Source: Oncomelania hupensis (Eukaryota; Mollusca; Gastropoda; Littorinimorpha; Pomatiopsidae). From it: a stretch of DNA of 64,000 nucleotides. Of the stretch, positions 23,401-38,044 are shown piece after piece. Made by a program: the position numbers and the translations under genes. The notes under the pieces are model-generated. The model ran no database searches. It was not told the DNA's origin and saw nothing but the letters and a program-made list of their open reading frames with translations. The stretch lies in assembly GCA_036898135.1 (NCBI GenBank), contig CM072525.1, positions 20,578,345 through 20,642,344 on the forward strand, in the 5' to 3' direction. Numbering within the stretch: the stretch's first letter is position 1; each line of letters starts with the position of its first letter.

Positions 23401-26400
23401 TAAAAGATCGTCATCACTGACTTACGTCATACATTATTATTTCTCCTTCTGGAACGACCTCTTGCTTCGACATGTATCGGGAATTTTCTATAGAAAGTAA
23501 ACACTCAGATCCAGAAACTTCTACAGTAATATAGACCAAAGCACATTATCAACGTTATACAAAGCCTCTCCTAACAACAATGCAAACTCAAATCAAAGGT
23601 AAATAAACTCCATTATTGAATACTTTGCAAATCGAAACGATTAGATCTATCGTGCGCGCTTTAGACACACTTTCGTTCGTTTCAACGTAACATAACCCCC
23701 CACTCAAGAAGAAATTTACCCAATTTCTTTCAACAACGTTGAAACGTAATGCACAAACAAAGTCCACAATTGAAACTAATTTAAGACTTTCTGAATACTG
23801 TAATTGCGCTCAGCTTATCTACACAGAGTCAATGGTTTTCATCTTCAAATCTGCCTGGATAATGTCAATGTTCACAGTTCATTCACACAGAGTCAAAGTT
23901 TCTCATCTGCAAGTCTTTCTGGATACTGTCAATGTTCACAGATCATTTACCCAGTCAACGTTTTTCATTTTCAAGTCTGTCATTACCAATATTCTTAGTT
24001 CGTCCACACAGTCAATGTTCTTTCGCTCGCAAGGAATCGACGCCCTCGTCAGTTGCGGTCGTCATCGGCCCAGGGTCAAAGACGACGATCACGTGGGTTT
24101 TCCTGGAGTCAGTGCACCCTCCGTTGTCTTTTTCTTCCGTCGGATGTCCGACGCAGTCGACGTTGTCAGCTCCCAGAATGCATTCGCTGGGTCTCACGGT
24201 CGGGTTGGCTTCTGCGGGACGGTGGAACTGCTCCCACAAGGTCTGCAGATGCTCCTTCCAGGTCTGGGTGTGGACTTCATGTTCGACCAAAGTCGTAGAA
24301 CCTGGGACATCGCTGAAGCTATGGGGAAACTCGCCCATAAGGTCCTTGAGCTCCAACTTTTTACTTTCCGTCAAGCTTGGTCCTAGCTTAACATCATTGA
24401 TGCCTTCTTTGCTATGGAAGTCTCCCAGTTCCAACAGTTGCTCGCTGTCAAAGCTATCGTCGGTCACAGCTGCTGTTGCTGCATGTACAGTCTCTGGCGG
24501 CCTCTCCACGTACAGCTTAAGGAGGTTGGCGTGGTATATTTTGGAATGCTGGCCGACCTTCACCTTATAGTCGTTGATCCCCACCACGGTCTCCACTTCG
24601 TACGGGCCTCTCCACTGCATCAGCAACTTATTATGATCGGTAGGTAGCAGCACCAGCACTTTGTTGCCAGGTTTGAACTTCCTGTTCACAGCCCTACGAT
24701 CGTAGTAGTGCTTTCCACAGTCTTGGGACTTCTTCAGGTTTTCTCTGGCTATCTCGAGAGTCTGCTCCAGCTTCTCCCGTAGCTCAAACACGTACTGGTA
24801 ACTGTTCTTCACCTCTGGGGTGTCCACTTCTTTCGTCCACAGTTCTTTTAGGATGTGCATCGGCCCTCGGATGGTTCTTCCGTACAGCAGCTCGAACGGA
24901 GAAAAGCCGGTGGACTCCTGCGGTACTTCTCTGTAGGCGAAAAGTAGGGCGTTGATGTAGCGATGCCATTGTCTGGGCTGCTCGCTGCACAGTTTCTTCA
25001 AGGTGGACTTCAGCGTAGCATTGAACTTCTCGACGAGCCCGTTGCACATTGGATGGTAGGGTGTCGTAGTCAAATGCCGGATGCTCAGCAGTCGGTTGAC
25101 CTCCTTCATGCAGTCAGAGACGAACTGCGTCCCGAGGTCTGTCAGAATTTCTTCAGGCACTCCAAGCCTACTGAACATGTCCACCAGTGCCTCTGCTACA
25201 GTTTCAGTGTCAATCTTCTTCAGTGGCACTGCTTCTGGGTACCGAGTCGCATAGTCCACTAAAGTCAGTACCCATCGATGACCTTCTTCACTCGGAGGTC
25301 TTATTTCGCCGATTAAGTCTAAGGCCACCCTCTTGAAAGGTCGGTCGATCAGAGGCATCCTCTGCATAGGCACTTTCGGGACCCTTCCTCGAGGTATGGT
25401 CTTCTGGCAAATGTCACATGATCGGCAGAAACGGCTGACGTCCGCATGAAGTCCTGGCCAGTAGAATACCGCCTGGATTCGGTCTGACGTCTTCTTGATA
25501 CCTAGGTGACCTCCCATGATTGAGTCATGCGCTACTTCCATCACCTGGCGCCTTAGGGGTAACGGTACCAAGACTTGACGTAGTGGTTTCCCTCCGTTGA
25601 CCCTCGGGTGCTGGAAGATTCGGTACAGGATCTTGGCCTTCACCTCAAAATAGACCGTACCACTGCCTTTGGTCACGTGGTCTTGGCGGTTCCTGTACTT
25701 GTTTAAAGTGCTATCAGCTTCCTGGAGCTGGATCAGCTTATCTCTGTCCACGATGGCAGCTTTGGAGTTGTCGGCGACCTTCAGTGGCGTAGACATCTTG
25801 TCTCTCTTGGCCTGGGCCCTGGTAGTAACAGCACCGACGATCTCTGGTCGGCAGGGCTGAGCCGGAGTAACCACATTGTCCCGTAGCAGCTCTGTAAGGT
25901 CTCCATCGGGAAACGGCAATGGATCCTCCTCCACAACTTCGACGCGTTGGGTTGAGGCAGGACTCCACTCTGGATCGGGGTCGTCGGGTCGTCTCGCGCC
26001 GTCGATATTCCCGATCATCAAATCATACAGCGGCTTCTTCAGGCAAACCGCTTCGACTTCGCCTATGTAGAAAGGGGTGTTGACATGAATTTTTGCAACT
26101 GGCGCTTTCACACATTTGCTGTCGGCCATAAGTGTCCATTTAGAATCGCCAGTGAACTGTTCTTTAGCGATTAGGTCTTCTCTGACGATGACCCCACTGC
26201 AGCCAGAGTCTCTTAAGACAGTCACTTCATGATTTCCGACGCGTCCCTTTGAAACAGGCATGTTCTGGACGGTCACAGCTGCGCTGGCGACGACGGGGAT
26301 GGATTTTCCGTTGGCAAGGAGAAGTTGGCCATCAGTCATGCACTCTTGCACGTCCGCAGGGGTAGCTGTGCGCTCGGTCTCACTCGGAAGAATGACGCTC

Positions 26401-29400
26401 CCGCCGCACACTTGATGGTCAGATCTACTGGTTTGCCGTTGATTGGAGAACCGCCTCTGCCGGTTGCCCGCCGCTGAATTGTCCGTACTGCTCCGCTGTC
26501 CGCTATTTCTGCTTTGAGGGCAGCTGGCAGCTCTGTGGTCTGTAGCGTTGCAGATAAAACAGCCTCTTGAGTGCCCTTCCCTGGGAGGAGGCGTGGAGTC
26601 AGTGTGTCTCTGGCTCGTCTGGCTTCCCTGGATCTGGTTCACATGGTTTCCAGTCTTCTGAAAATGTTTCGTCGCGCTGGGTAGCCCCAGGGTTTTCCCA
26701 TGAGCGATGAGATATCTTTCAGCAGCCTCAGTCACATCTTTAAGCGTCTGCAGCTTTTGTTCTTCTAAGTGGGTCGCTAAGTCCTTGTGACAGGCATTGA
26801 GAAATTGTTCCTTCACGATCAGGTCATGGAGACTGTCGTAAGACTTCATTTCGCCTGATAACTCCACCCACTTGTGTAGATATGACGACAGGCGCTCCAC
26901 AAACTGCTTTGGCGTCTCGTCTGACTTAGGCCGGCATTCACGGAAGCGTTAACGGTAGCCCTTCTCTGTAAAGTTGTAGCACTGCAACAGGGCCTCTTTC
27001 AAGACGTCGTAGTTTTTGGCGTCATCGTTCGACAGTCTGGTGTAAACTTCGAGAGCTTGCCCCGTCAGAAGTGCACTCAGTCGAATCGCCCAGTCTCGAG
27101 GTTGCCAATTAGAGCTTTCAGCGAACCTTTCGAATCTCGCCAGATAACTGTCAATCTGGTCCTTCCCGTCGACGAAAGCTGGCAATTTAGGAGCCGTATG
27201 GTCGTTGGTGACTTGTGGCGCATGCTGATTGTTTTGGATACGCGCCATTTCTAGCTGGAACTCAAGACGCTTCAGCTCGAATTCTCTGTCTTCACGGCGA
27301 CGCTGCTCTTCTAATTCTCGTTCTTCACGGCGACGCTGCTCTTCTACTTCTAGACGCTTCTGTTCTAGTTCTATTTCTTTTTCTAGACGCTTCTCTTCCA
27401 ATTCTCTTTCTTCGCGCCTTCGCTGTTCTTCTCTTTCTTCACGCAATATTCTCTCCTGGCATTTGACGTACTCCGTCAGCTGTTTGCCTTTTAGATTTAG
27501 TTCAACCCCTTTCTGCCAGAAGTCAGCCATCTTGATGCTTCTGGAAAGTTCTTTTCAAGAAAGTTCTTTTCTAGAAAGTTCTTGACTGTAGAGTTCTTTT
27601 TTTTTCTGGAAAGTTCTTGACTGTGCTGTACCTTTCTAGACTGTTCTAGAACAGCACGCTTTCTGCAGTAGCGCTGATGCTTGTCACTAGTCGCTTTCGC
27701 TGACGCAGGCCCCGCTGTCCTCGTCGTATGCGACGCTGCACCACGCTGGTGTTGATGTACACGCTCCTGTGCTGAAGTAGACGCGACGTCCGCTCGACGC
27801 TCGCTGTAATACTGGCGATGTAGCTCCGAGACTGTCCCTCGACGTAGTCTTACGATAGCCACGTAGTCCCGATCTGTTGTTCGCTCACGAAGCAACTCTT
27901 CAGCGACTACACGCCCTTGCAGTCAACCAGAACCTATCGGTGATGTAGTCCCAGTATGTTGGCCCCTCTCGACGCAACTCGTTGGCGGCTACCCTCGATG
28001 ACTGCCTCTCGTAACGTTGACTCGCTTGTTGTAGCAGTTGAACCCTTGGCTATGGCGTGAATCGCGGCTTGACCCCCAAAATGTTACACTCCGTTTGATG
28101 TTGGTGTTTTCTATCAGTATCTGATTCAGCCCCGATGCTTGAATTCCTGATAGGGTGTAACTCAGATTCGTTTATTCACACAGCCCGTCCAAACAGCATA
28201 CAAGTCACAAAGTCGACGTATGAAGTTTTCCACTTTTATTCAGCACACATCAACAACTGCATACAATTCTCAATTCAACTCAACAACTTTCACAGCAACT
28301 TTCCAAATCACTATCAACAACTTTACTCTCCCAACAACAATCTCGGCACACGATTAAATAACCTCTCTCTCTTCCGGAAGGATTTCGAATACTGTAGAAA
28401 TGACGCACTGCCACCAATCGAATAAAAGATCGTCATCACTGACTTACGTCATACATTATTATTTCTCCTTCTGGAACGACCTCTTGCTTCGACATGTATC
28501 GGGAATTTTCTATAGAAAGTAAACACTCAGATCCAGAAACTTCTACAGTAATATAGACCAAAGCACATTATCAACGTTATACAAAGCCTCTCCTAACAAC
28601 AATGCAAACTCAAATCAAAGGTAAATAAACTCCATTATTGAATACTTTGCAAATCGAAACGATTAGATCTATCGTGCGCGCTTTAGACACACTTTCGTTC
28701 GTTTCAACGTAACAGTAATAATAAATATGATGATGATGATGATAATAATAATAATAATGATGATGATGATGATAATAATAACATTAATAATAATAGTAAC
28801 GATAGTAATAATAGTAGTAAAACTACTACTACTACTACTACTACTACTAATAATAATAATAACAATAATAATATTTATTTAATTTTTCTTATATAGCACT
28901 TTCCTAGCTCAAGAGCTGCTCAATGTTTTGGCTGGTACAGAATCTGACTCCAGCTCCCAAGATGACTGCTTACAGCCTTTGATGCCCAGACATAATAATA
29001 ATAATATAGGTCACTTACGTAGCCACTTTCCCTTATTTAAGTTAAAGCACATTTTTTAATTTATTTTTTTATTCAAATTACATGTTCCGACTGATGGCTT
29101 TGATCACAACAAGGTAAATTACACAAAACACATGCTGAGCTAGGCAGTCCTCTACTTTATGGTGGCACTGTGTTTATCTGGCGTGATTAAAATAAATACC
29201 TTCTTCCGTTTCTTCCAGCATTTCCATGAGCTGGTTCAGGCTTTCAGTAAGGTGAACAAAAGCCTCACCGTCATCCACATCTCCTCCAACCTCCGCCTGC
29301 CAATCAATAATGTTCTATAAATAGGCGTGCTAAAAATAGAGCTAAGTGCTTCCTGCTTTGTCAATCCATATTGTATCATTAGATAGTTAGTTATAGGACC

Positions 29401-32400
29401 TAAAAGTACAATGGTGAGGTATACCTCTTCAATGATAGTCTTGAATTGGGATGTGACAGCGTCTTTGACCTTATCCCGGATGCTTTTCAACCTCTCTTGC
29501 GTCATGGCCTGCTTCTCCTGTAGCTTCTTTATTTCTGCCAACAATATATTGAGGCACAGCATTCACGTTTTATGAAAATGGACTTCTGTACACCAAATCT
29601 GGCTTGAAGCCAGTCTCATGTCCCGTGGAAAATTGCAGTGTGTTGGGAAAGAAGTGTGGGAGAGGGGAGGGGGGGGGATGGGAAGAAATCATAAAATTTC
29701 TAATTGCTATTTGTTATTTTATACGTTGTTTGTATCTTGGCGTGAGATATGGAAAATTGTCACATCAAGAGTGGACAATATTCACGAGTGCTATGTTGTC
29801 CGATCGAGATGTGACAATTTCTCATATTCCACGTCTCACACGCGAATAACATTTATGTATGGATTTCTTCAACTGGAAAAAAGGAGGAATGGACATTAGA
29901 ATAGAGGAGAAAGATGTGTGTGAACCATCACTTTACACACTGCTTTCCAATAATGTCATCCAAATGCGCAACCAAAAGTAGTCCAGGAATCAGACACTTT
30001 CCTTCAATATATTCAGCATGCACACAAACATAAACACACCATGCACATCCAGTCACCCAACCACCTATCCATCCACTCATTCACACACATATGCAGAGCA
30101 AAGCAACATGCGACACACGACAGGCGTCTTCATCCAAGAACAGTGCCAGTTTCATTCATCGATTCGTCTCCGCTTCGCTCAAAACAAAGGCCTAGTCTTC
30201 AGTCAACTATAGTTTAGGCAGCCAATTAAAAACAATGCTGACTCAGTCGGTCCATTTACTCTTTTGACTCCTCTTTTCCTTGAGATAATTGGTGCTGTAG
30301 CATTTGTGAGTTAGTGACGGTTTAGGAACAAAACCTTGCCGTTTTAACTCGTCTTCGAAAATACAAGAAGACTTTTTGGTTTTTCAGTCATCTGCAGAAA
30401 AGTCATAGGAGATTGCGGTTTGTAAATGGGTTAAAGTAGGTCCTGTATTCTTACGCCCTATATATTTTACGGCTTGCTAGAAACATGGTCATCTGTGATT
30501 GGTCAATTACCATGTGATATCAGTTTTAGTCACACTCTACTTGACCAATTAAAATATAAGACACTTGTGGAAATTGATATATAGATAGATTCATACACTT
30601 TGTTGTATCTAATATTTGCGAAATTTGAATCTAAACGTTGTGTGCGAGCGTTCAAAAGTTTGTCTGCTACTATTCACAACAATAAATGACTGTGAATCCT
30701 TAGAATACAAGCACATGCAAACTACAATGCAGTTAGAGCTTGGAGCCTCTTGCGGCCAGCACACTGAGCATGTCTTGAGCTGGTAAGGCTATGACAACAA
30801 CTCAATACCATACTTCTATCCCTCACCACGACTTTTCTCACTCGAATCTTAATCACTGTATTCTCTATCTACAACACACCAAACGATCTACAGACCTTTG
30901 GTAAACTCCTCAAGCTGAGCGTCGTAAATGAGACGATCTTGACGTTTCTTGTTGTCTCCTGGGCCGCGTACGTCGTCGTCATACGTTTCCTCAATCTCCT
31001 CCATCTCATATTCCGCTTCCCCTGTAGCCTTCTTTTTCACCTGCATCTTCTTCACTGTTGTGTATTTTCTGGCAAATGAATTTAAATAATGTTGGTAGTG
31101 GTGATGGGGGTGGGTGGCTGTGATGACAATGAATGAACTTTGAAGACACGTTCAACAATGTTGCTGCTGTTGTTGGTGATTGATAAAAAAAAGGTGGTGT
31201 GGCGGAGATGGTGATGTTAATGGCTAATGTTGGGTGTGACAATGGTGATGGTGGTAATTGTGATAACAACGTTAACACACCAGGGGCGGTATTGACATCA
31301 AACTTATTGACCCCTAACATCACCAAAGGCGCTGCAGCAAGCAGCAAACTGCAGTGGCCGCTCTGTCCCTATCATGTATGTTTTGACACAATTGCCTGTC
31401 TATCACAGACTGACAGGGCAAAGAAGCGCAGAGATTGGCTAAAAGCCTAACTAGGCCAGGGGTTAAGCATAGTAGCTATCGGCCCGTCTACTGTGTCAAC
31501 ATAAGTTTTCCAGTAAATGAAGAACTTAAGTTATCGGCTCCCCGATATAGCTGCCAATGTGAATACACCCTCACCCCCGAACATCTGTTGCCGCTACTGC
31601 TGCTGCTGCTATGCTGCTGCTGCTGATAATGATGATTGTTATGACAAGACAACGATAATGACAAATGGGACAGAGGAGTTGGACAAAGTGTGAAAATTGT
31701 CTCACGTTTTGCCCTTCAGGGCTACGTTAGCCAAAATGCCCTGTGGGTCCAGCAGTCTATCCAGGTCATCCAAGCCGTCCATGTCTTTGTCCAATGGATA
31801 TGACACTCCTTCCTCGTCTTCATCTTCTACTTTTGCTTCATCACCGTCCTCTTCTGTCAAGATAAAGGAATACATTCTTTGACATAAACTGTCTTCTCTT
31901 TTTATGCCCCTCCCTCCCTCCTCCCCCTCAAATGCATGAATTATAATTATGATATAAATTATGGGCCTTCGTCCTCTTCATATTTTGCTCCTCCCTTTCC
32001 TCTTTTGTCACCCAAAAAAAAAAAACAGGGCCAAATTATTGGACATAAACTGCTGTCCTCCTTTTTCTCTTTCTACCTCTTTTTCACACAAATTTATGAA
32101 AGTTTATAAGAAAATATTTGTTACGTAAGTGAAAAGATTACTATTATAGCTTTAGAAACTTCTTCTAGCAACAATGCAAAATCAAATCAAAGGTAAATAC
32201 ACTGCTTTGCAAAAAAAAAAAAGTATCGGATCCATCGTGCGCGTCTCAATTTAACACTGATCTTAATTGCAAATGCAGAATCCTACTAGAATATTTTACA
32301 TTACCCACCGGTCAGAGTTTCATCCTCTGGTTGTTGATGGATAGCGTTGCCTAGCGCCTTTTTCAAAATGCTGTTAACAGAATCAGCCATTTCCCCTTCG

Positions 32401-35400
32401 ATGTCAGCATCTGCTTTATGTGTTGCTGCTTGCGCTTCTCTCTCTAGAACGATCAAAACAAGACACACACAAAAGTTTAACCTACAACCGTAAAGTCCAT
32501 ATGACCCACATGCTCCTGAGGCAAACCAAATGAAAATATTCCAGGTGCAAAATAAAAATGCCCCAGTGTGAGTAGAAATAAAATTAAAAAAATAAATAAA
32601 TAGAAGCAAACAGCTCCTTTAAGATGAAGATGGAAAGTAACGTTGATCTTGGCCTTAAGATGACCTTGGTGTCCACATTATTTTAGAACACTAGGGTATG
32701 ATCAAATAAATAAAAGCAGCAGCTGTTTTATATTGAAAGAAACATTGACTTTGCAATTGACCCTTACCTTTGGGTGACCTTGACCCTTTCTCAAATGAGG
32801 ACGTTGCATTTTGTTAAGAGCAGTGGTACTGATGAAGAGAACACTGCTGTTACTACTGCTGCTGCTGATGATGACGATGTGGATTGACGATGACATATAT
32901 CAATCAGAAATTCACATTGTGCAACTTGTTAGGTGGGATAATGCTACACTGAGGTAGAAAACACTGCTGCTAGTGCTGGTGCTGCTGCTGATGATAATGA
33001 TGATGGTGTGATGAAAATTTATTAAGTATAAATATATTAACACAAATGGCGTTGTGAGTTACCTTTCAACGCTTGTTCAGCTTGTGCTTTGGCTCTTTCT
33101 TGCATCTCTTTCACAGCTGTGAACAACACAAACCAAATATTGTCTTATCATACGGCTCTAAGCTCAGCTTACGTGTGTGCCAAGATAGTTTCAATACCCC
33201 TAAGTCTTAATGCAAATATCAAACAAGGTTACTAAACGCCCAGGATTCGAGACTCGGGACTCAAATTTTATTTCACTTCAATAGAGGGATACATTTACAT
33301 GCAAACCAACTGCAAATAATGGTGGTTAATACAGCATTCTTTCATAACAGTAAAAGTCACTATCAGCACAAAATAACCACACCCTGTCTTTGATTTACAG
33401 TATAATTTTTATATGTGCACAAATGTAGGAATAATTTAAGTTTAATCACTTTGTCATTCCATCATTTCATCTCATATGGAACTACAGAGAACAAATACAT
33501 TTTGAAGAAAGGTTTGCTTCAAATGAAAGGAACAATGTAGAAAAATTTTTAAAAATAAAAAAACCACCAAGCACAGCTAAAAATCAGCACAATCCTGGGG
33601 GACATGGGATGAGAGAGAAGGAGGAACCCAGTCCTTGTTTAGTGTATTCAGGTAGGATACGAGGCTCAGGATCTGTAAGGACTAGGTGATGGAAAGTGCA
33701 TGCGATGGAATGCATGCGTGCACAGACTAGACCTTGACTTATATTTTCATCCAAAGGAGAATAGTAAAACACAGTGACTTTATTTCTGGGTGGCGATTTA
33801 AGGCAATGTATCGATTTCCACAAATGTCTTATATTTTCACTGGCCAAGCAGAGTGTGCCTAAAACTGACACTACGAGGTAATTGACCAATCACAGATGAA
33901 AATGTTTCTAGCAAAGTTTGGAATATGACAGTCGTAAGAATACTTACACGGGCTACTTACAACTGTTATCCACGTAAAAGAAAAGAAACAAAATGTTGAT
34001 CCTCTATGGATTGAAGACGAGCTTAGATTTTAGACTACCCAATCGATGAAACCATTGATGAAGACGCATTTTTAATTCCCAACAAGTATTACTAGAAGGC
34101 GCTAATAATAACACATAAAAATGTAACATCATTATTTGTTTCGAAATCAAACAAAAGCAAAATTGAACGACCAAATTGTTTGAACAGCATGTCATGAACC
34201 TTCCACCTTCAATTCATTTCATAAATCTATGGTTAGAGTGAAGGACAGAACTGTCTTCTTGCTGCTATTTACTTCAGATACTCCGAACATAACAATAAAG
34301 CCGATGGAATGTTAAAATTCTTACTTCTGTATTGGATGCTAACAAAAACATTCTTCATAAGTGTCGCCATTTTTTTATAGCCACGTAGGCAACATCGCCA
34401 ATTTTCAATCAGTATGACAGTATATGCCAACTATCAACATGACTTGTACTGCTGCTTTTTGTCAAAGCGATTGCATCTGCCAAGAATATTTATATAATGC
34501 GACAGCGTGAAACTTGTTTTATATTCTGATTCAATGAAATCAATACATAAATGTTTTCAGCATGTTGGCGGCGAATATGAGATATGTCCAACTCGATCAA
34601 TTCAATGTTTCATTCGCTTTCGGCTCGTGGAAACATTGAACAGATCTCTTTGGACATACCTCATATTCCACACCAACATAATGTGACATCGTCAGTCTTA
34701 ACAGGAAAAGATTTATCTATCCAGAGTTATCGTATTTCCTTTTTGTAATAAAAAAATATTTTTTATTTTTTTCTTTTTTTCTTACCTTGTGTGTGTCTGA
34801 GGTATTGCTGGAACTGCTGGTTGGTAAGCAAAGGGTTGCACACAATGGGGATGGGTTGGATAGGAGTGGGGGATTTGAGGTGGGGGTGGCGGCAGATGCG
34901 TGAAGTGTGAACCGTAATCACATACACGCAGGTCTCTGGTTCGTCCACCCGCGTGACAAAGTCATCTCCCCCTTCTTCGCAGACAAACTACAAACAAAAA
35001 CTTAGAACTTCATCAATTTTGTTTATTTTTAATGCCCTATGAGTAATTTATAACGCACACATTTCTCATTATTGTGGAGATTTAATGCACACACCCCTGG
35101 ACCCCCAGAATAAACATTTACTCAGAACATTTTTTTCAATGATTTTTGTTTACGGTATAGTATTAAAAGTTTGTAGATCAGTGAGCAGATCTCCTGGGCC
35201 TCAATCGCTGTCAAGTCAAGTTAGGTCAAACAAAGTCCAGATCTAATGTCCATTTATTCGGTAGTGTAGTAGTACTAGTCCAACTCACTCTGATCTCAGA
35301 CTTCCGTCCGCCGCCGGTGAGATCACATTTGCTGCCGTTGGTGTAGTACTGACTGTGATAGCGCCCCGAAGAGATCTTGCTTTTCACCCTGGTTTCCTGA

Positions 35401-36885
35401 TACACAAAACACACACGCAGTGTAAGTAGCGAAAAAGCCACATCAACAACAATTATACGGAAAGAAAGTACGAGAAAGAAACGTCCCAGCTCCTCCCCTC
35501 CCTTCCCCATCCTCAACATTGAAAGCATATTTAGTAAGAGGAAGGAAACTCCATTCCCAACCATCCATTCCACATCCACAACATTCAAAAGCTAAGTTAT
35601 ATCAATGTGAACATGCTGCAACTATCATTAGGCTGGTCTGCATGCCAATGAGCAAACTTCCACGTTTTCTGTGCATTTGGAGGAGAGGGATGAGGAGGAG
35701 GGAGAAGAGGGTGTGATGAAAAAAATAGAGATAAGCTGTGTGCGTGTCTGTGTGCGTGTGCAAGTGTGTGTGCCTGTGTGCGTGCGAGTGTGTGTGGCTG
35801 TTTATGTGCGTGCCAGTGTGACTTACCCTGAGAGTTTCATTGTTCCAATCAAAGTCCGACTGGTAGTGACCGAGGTAAATAATGTTACCTTTGATGTTAC
35901 CATCTGAAACATTGCAATAAAAGCAAATTCAATTCAATTCAACAAATCTTTATTACCTCTTACAAGGAATTATGACAGGCACTTGATCACTAAAATAAAA
36001 CAAATAAAAATGAAAATAAAAATAAAAATGCAAGTAAAAAATTAAACATAGTATAAAGTAATATTTGTTTAAAATCTTTACAACATATAGGATACGATTA
36101 TATATGGACAAACAAATACACACCCACACTATTAATTTATGTAGTAAATTATGTAATAAAAAATGTAAAACAAATTCTCACAGAAGAGGCTATTCCCTCC
36201 AATCACAAATTCAGCCAGGGTACAGTTATCACAGAGAGCCATTACAAAAAAAAGGTTTACGTGCAAGATATCACAGTCCCATACAATAATTAATGATAAT
36301 TAATTTATAGGATCAACAAATAATGAAAGAGTTGATAACAAGGAAACACGTAATTAAACAGAACAATGCTGCTTAGCATTAAACCAAGCATTCAATTCAA
36401 GGGCGTTGAAAGCTCTCAGGAAACAAGTGTTTCCAGTGTCTTATCAAATGCACCAAATAGATGCTTATTTAAAGCCTCCCAGATTAAAACACCATTATAA
36501 TTTATTATTGAATTTATAATAACACTGGCAAAGACTGATGAGCAAGTATCGCCAACCTTCTAAATGGTACTGCCTGATATACTGGCCAAAACAAACTTCG
36601 TACGTCCACCAGTCTTTGGTCTGAAAAAAAAAAAAACAGATAAAAAATAACCAACACAAATCAAACACAAATCAAATCATCCATCGATTTAGTCATTTTA
36701 TTAGTTAATCAATAAGCTCACAAAATGCATTAATAAATCATAGTGCCAGGCCCAGAGAGTGGGACAAATAAAAGATGCACACACAAACCATAAAGAGTAC
36801 CTGTGGCTATGATCAAGTGATTGGCAATCATTCATGTATACAAGTATTGTATAGATGTGTGTGCATAGATGAGGAGGAAGAGGAG

Positions 36886-36932
<47 letters not shown>

Positions 36933-38005
36933 CAAAGTCGAAACCTTTAATTGGATAATAGCATTAGGTCCTATGGGCCTGTCTAATCCTTAATAAAATT
37001 GTAAAATTTAAATTAAAAAAAATATATATAAAAAATAAGAAGTTCAGAACAAACAAAATAATTAACATAAAATTGATTTGAAACTAACACAAACCTAAAC
37101 AATGGTACCCTTGATACCAGCTAAACCAATCCCCATTTGTTTCCCTCTCCCTAGTAGTTACACCCCATCCCTTTGCACCAAAAGTTTATTAATAGCTGTC
37201 AGAGGGAAACTGACCAGATAATTGTCTCTTCCAACGGAATAGATGAGTTCACCATCTATTTTAAATATCTGTTCACGTGCAAACACGTAGTCTCGACCTA
37301 TTTATCTCTGTGTTTGTGTGTGTGCGTGTGTGTGGGTGTGTGTGTGTGCACGCGTTGTTTTTATTTTACTTTCTTCTTTTTTTTACTTGCACGTGACTTC
37401 TTTTTTTTTTCCCCTCCTCCAAACTGATTTTTTTCTCTCATTGTTTTAGATTGCTGCAGGTATTTATTTACCTTTTAATCGACAGCTACTGTTTTGTGTA
37501 AAGTTTACTCTTGGGTGCATGTATCTGTTTCTCGTTAGTTAGTTCATTCATTTATTTCTCTATTACTTTTTTTTTGTTTGTTCGACGTTATTGCATTTTT
37601 TTTTCTGTTATACTATAGTTATATGTTTGTTCTCTTTTCATTGTTAAAAAGATTAATTTATGTGCTCCTGTTTTTTTAAATTTATTTATTGCTTTGTACT
37701 TGTGTCTGTTCGCCAGACATTTCATTGTTGTCATTTATCAAAGGGTAACACTCATTTAAGCTTTGCTTTTGTGTGCCCTTTATGTTCTCCATGCCTGGTT
37801 TACTTGTTTCGTGAATAAAATTATGTTTAAACCAAACAATGGTAAGAATTTTAAAAATTACTAAGAAAATTAATGTACCAAAATACACATACTCCCTCCC
37901 CCCACCTCCCTCCAATACCCCTTCCCTACTCCCACTCTCCCCACCCCCCTCTACCACAACCACACACATATACAAGCTAATTCACACATGAACAAATTGA
38001 AATTA

Positions 38006-38044
<39 letters not shown>

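Larger units (their letters stand above)
23060..28714 (-). mobile_element. Gypsy-type LTR retrotransposon (integrase before RT, Gmr1-like order), complete ends, RT core deleted
   Basis: The 5655-bp element is flanked by the 5-bp TSD GTAAT (23055-23059; 28715-28719) and bounded by two 633-bp LTRs with TG...CA ends. On the minus strand the order is gag with coiled coil, zinc knuckle, aspartic protease, integrase with GPY/F module, then a remnant of RT. In most Gypsy elements RT precedes integrase. Integrase-first order is known from the Gmr1 group. Gag contains one in-frame stop and the RT lacks its catalytic core, so the copy must rely on another element's RT. It lies in OS9 intron 12 in the same orientation as OS9. 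Confidence 0.9.

Noticed and set aside
24012..24130. Additional C-terminal domain of the LTR polyprotein
   Set aside because: The last roughly 40 codons after the RT remnant match nothing and are best explained as out-of-frame read-through after the deletion.
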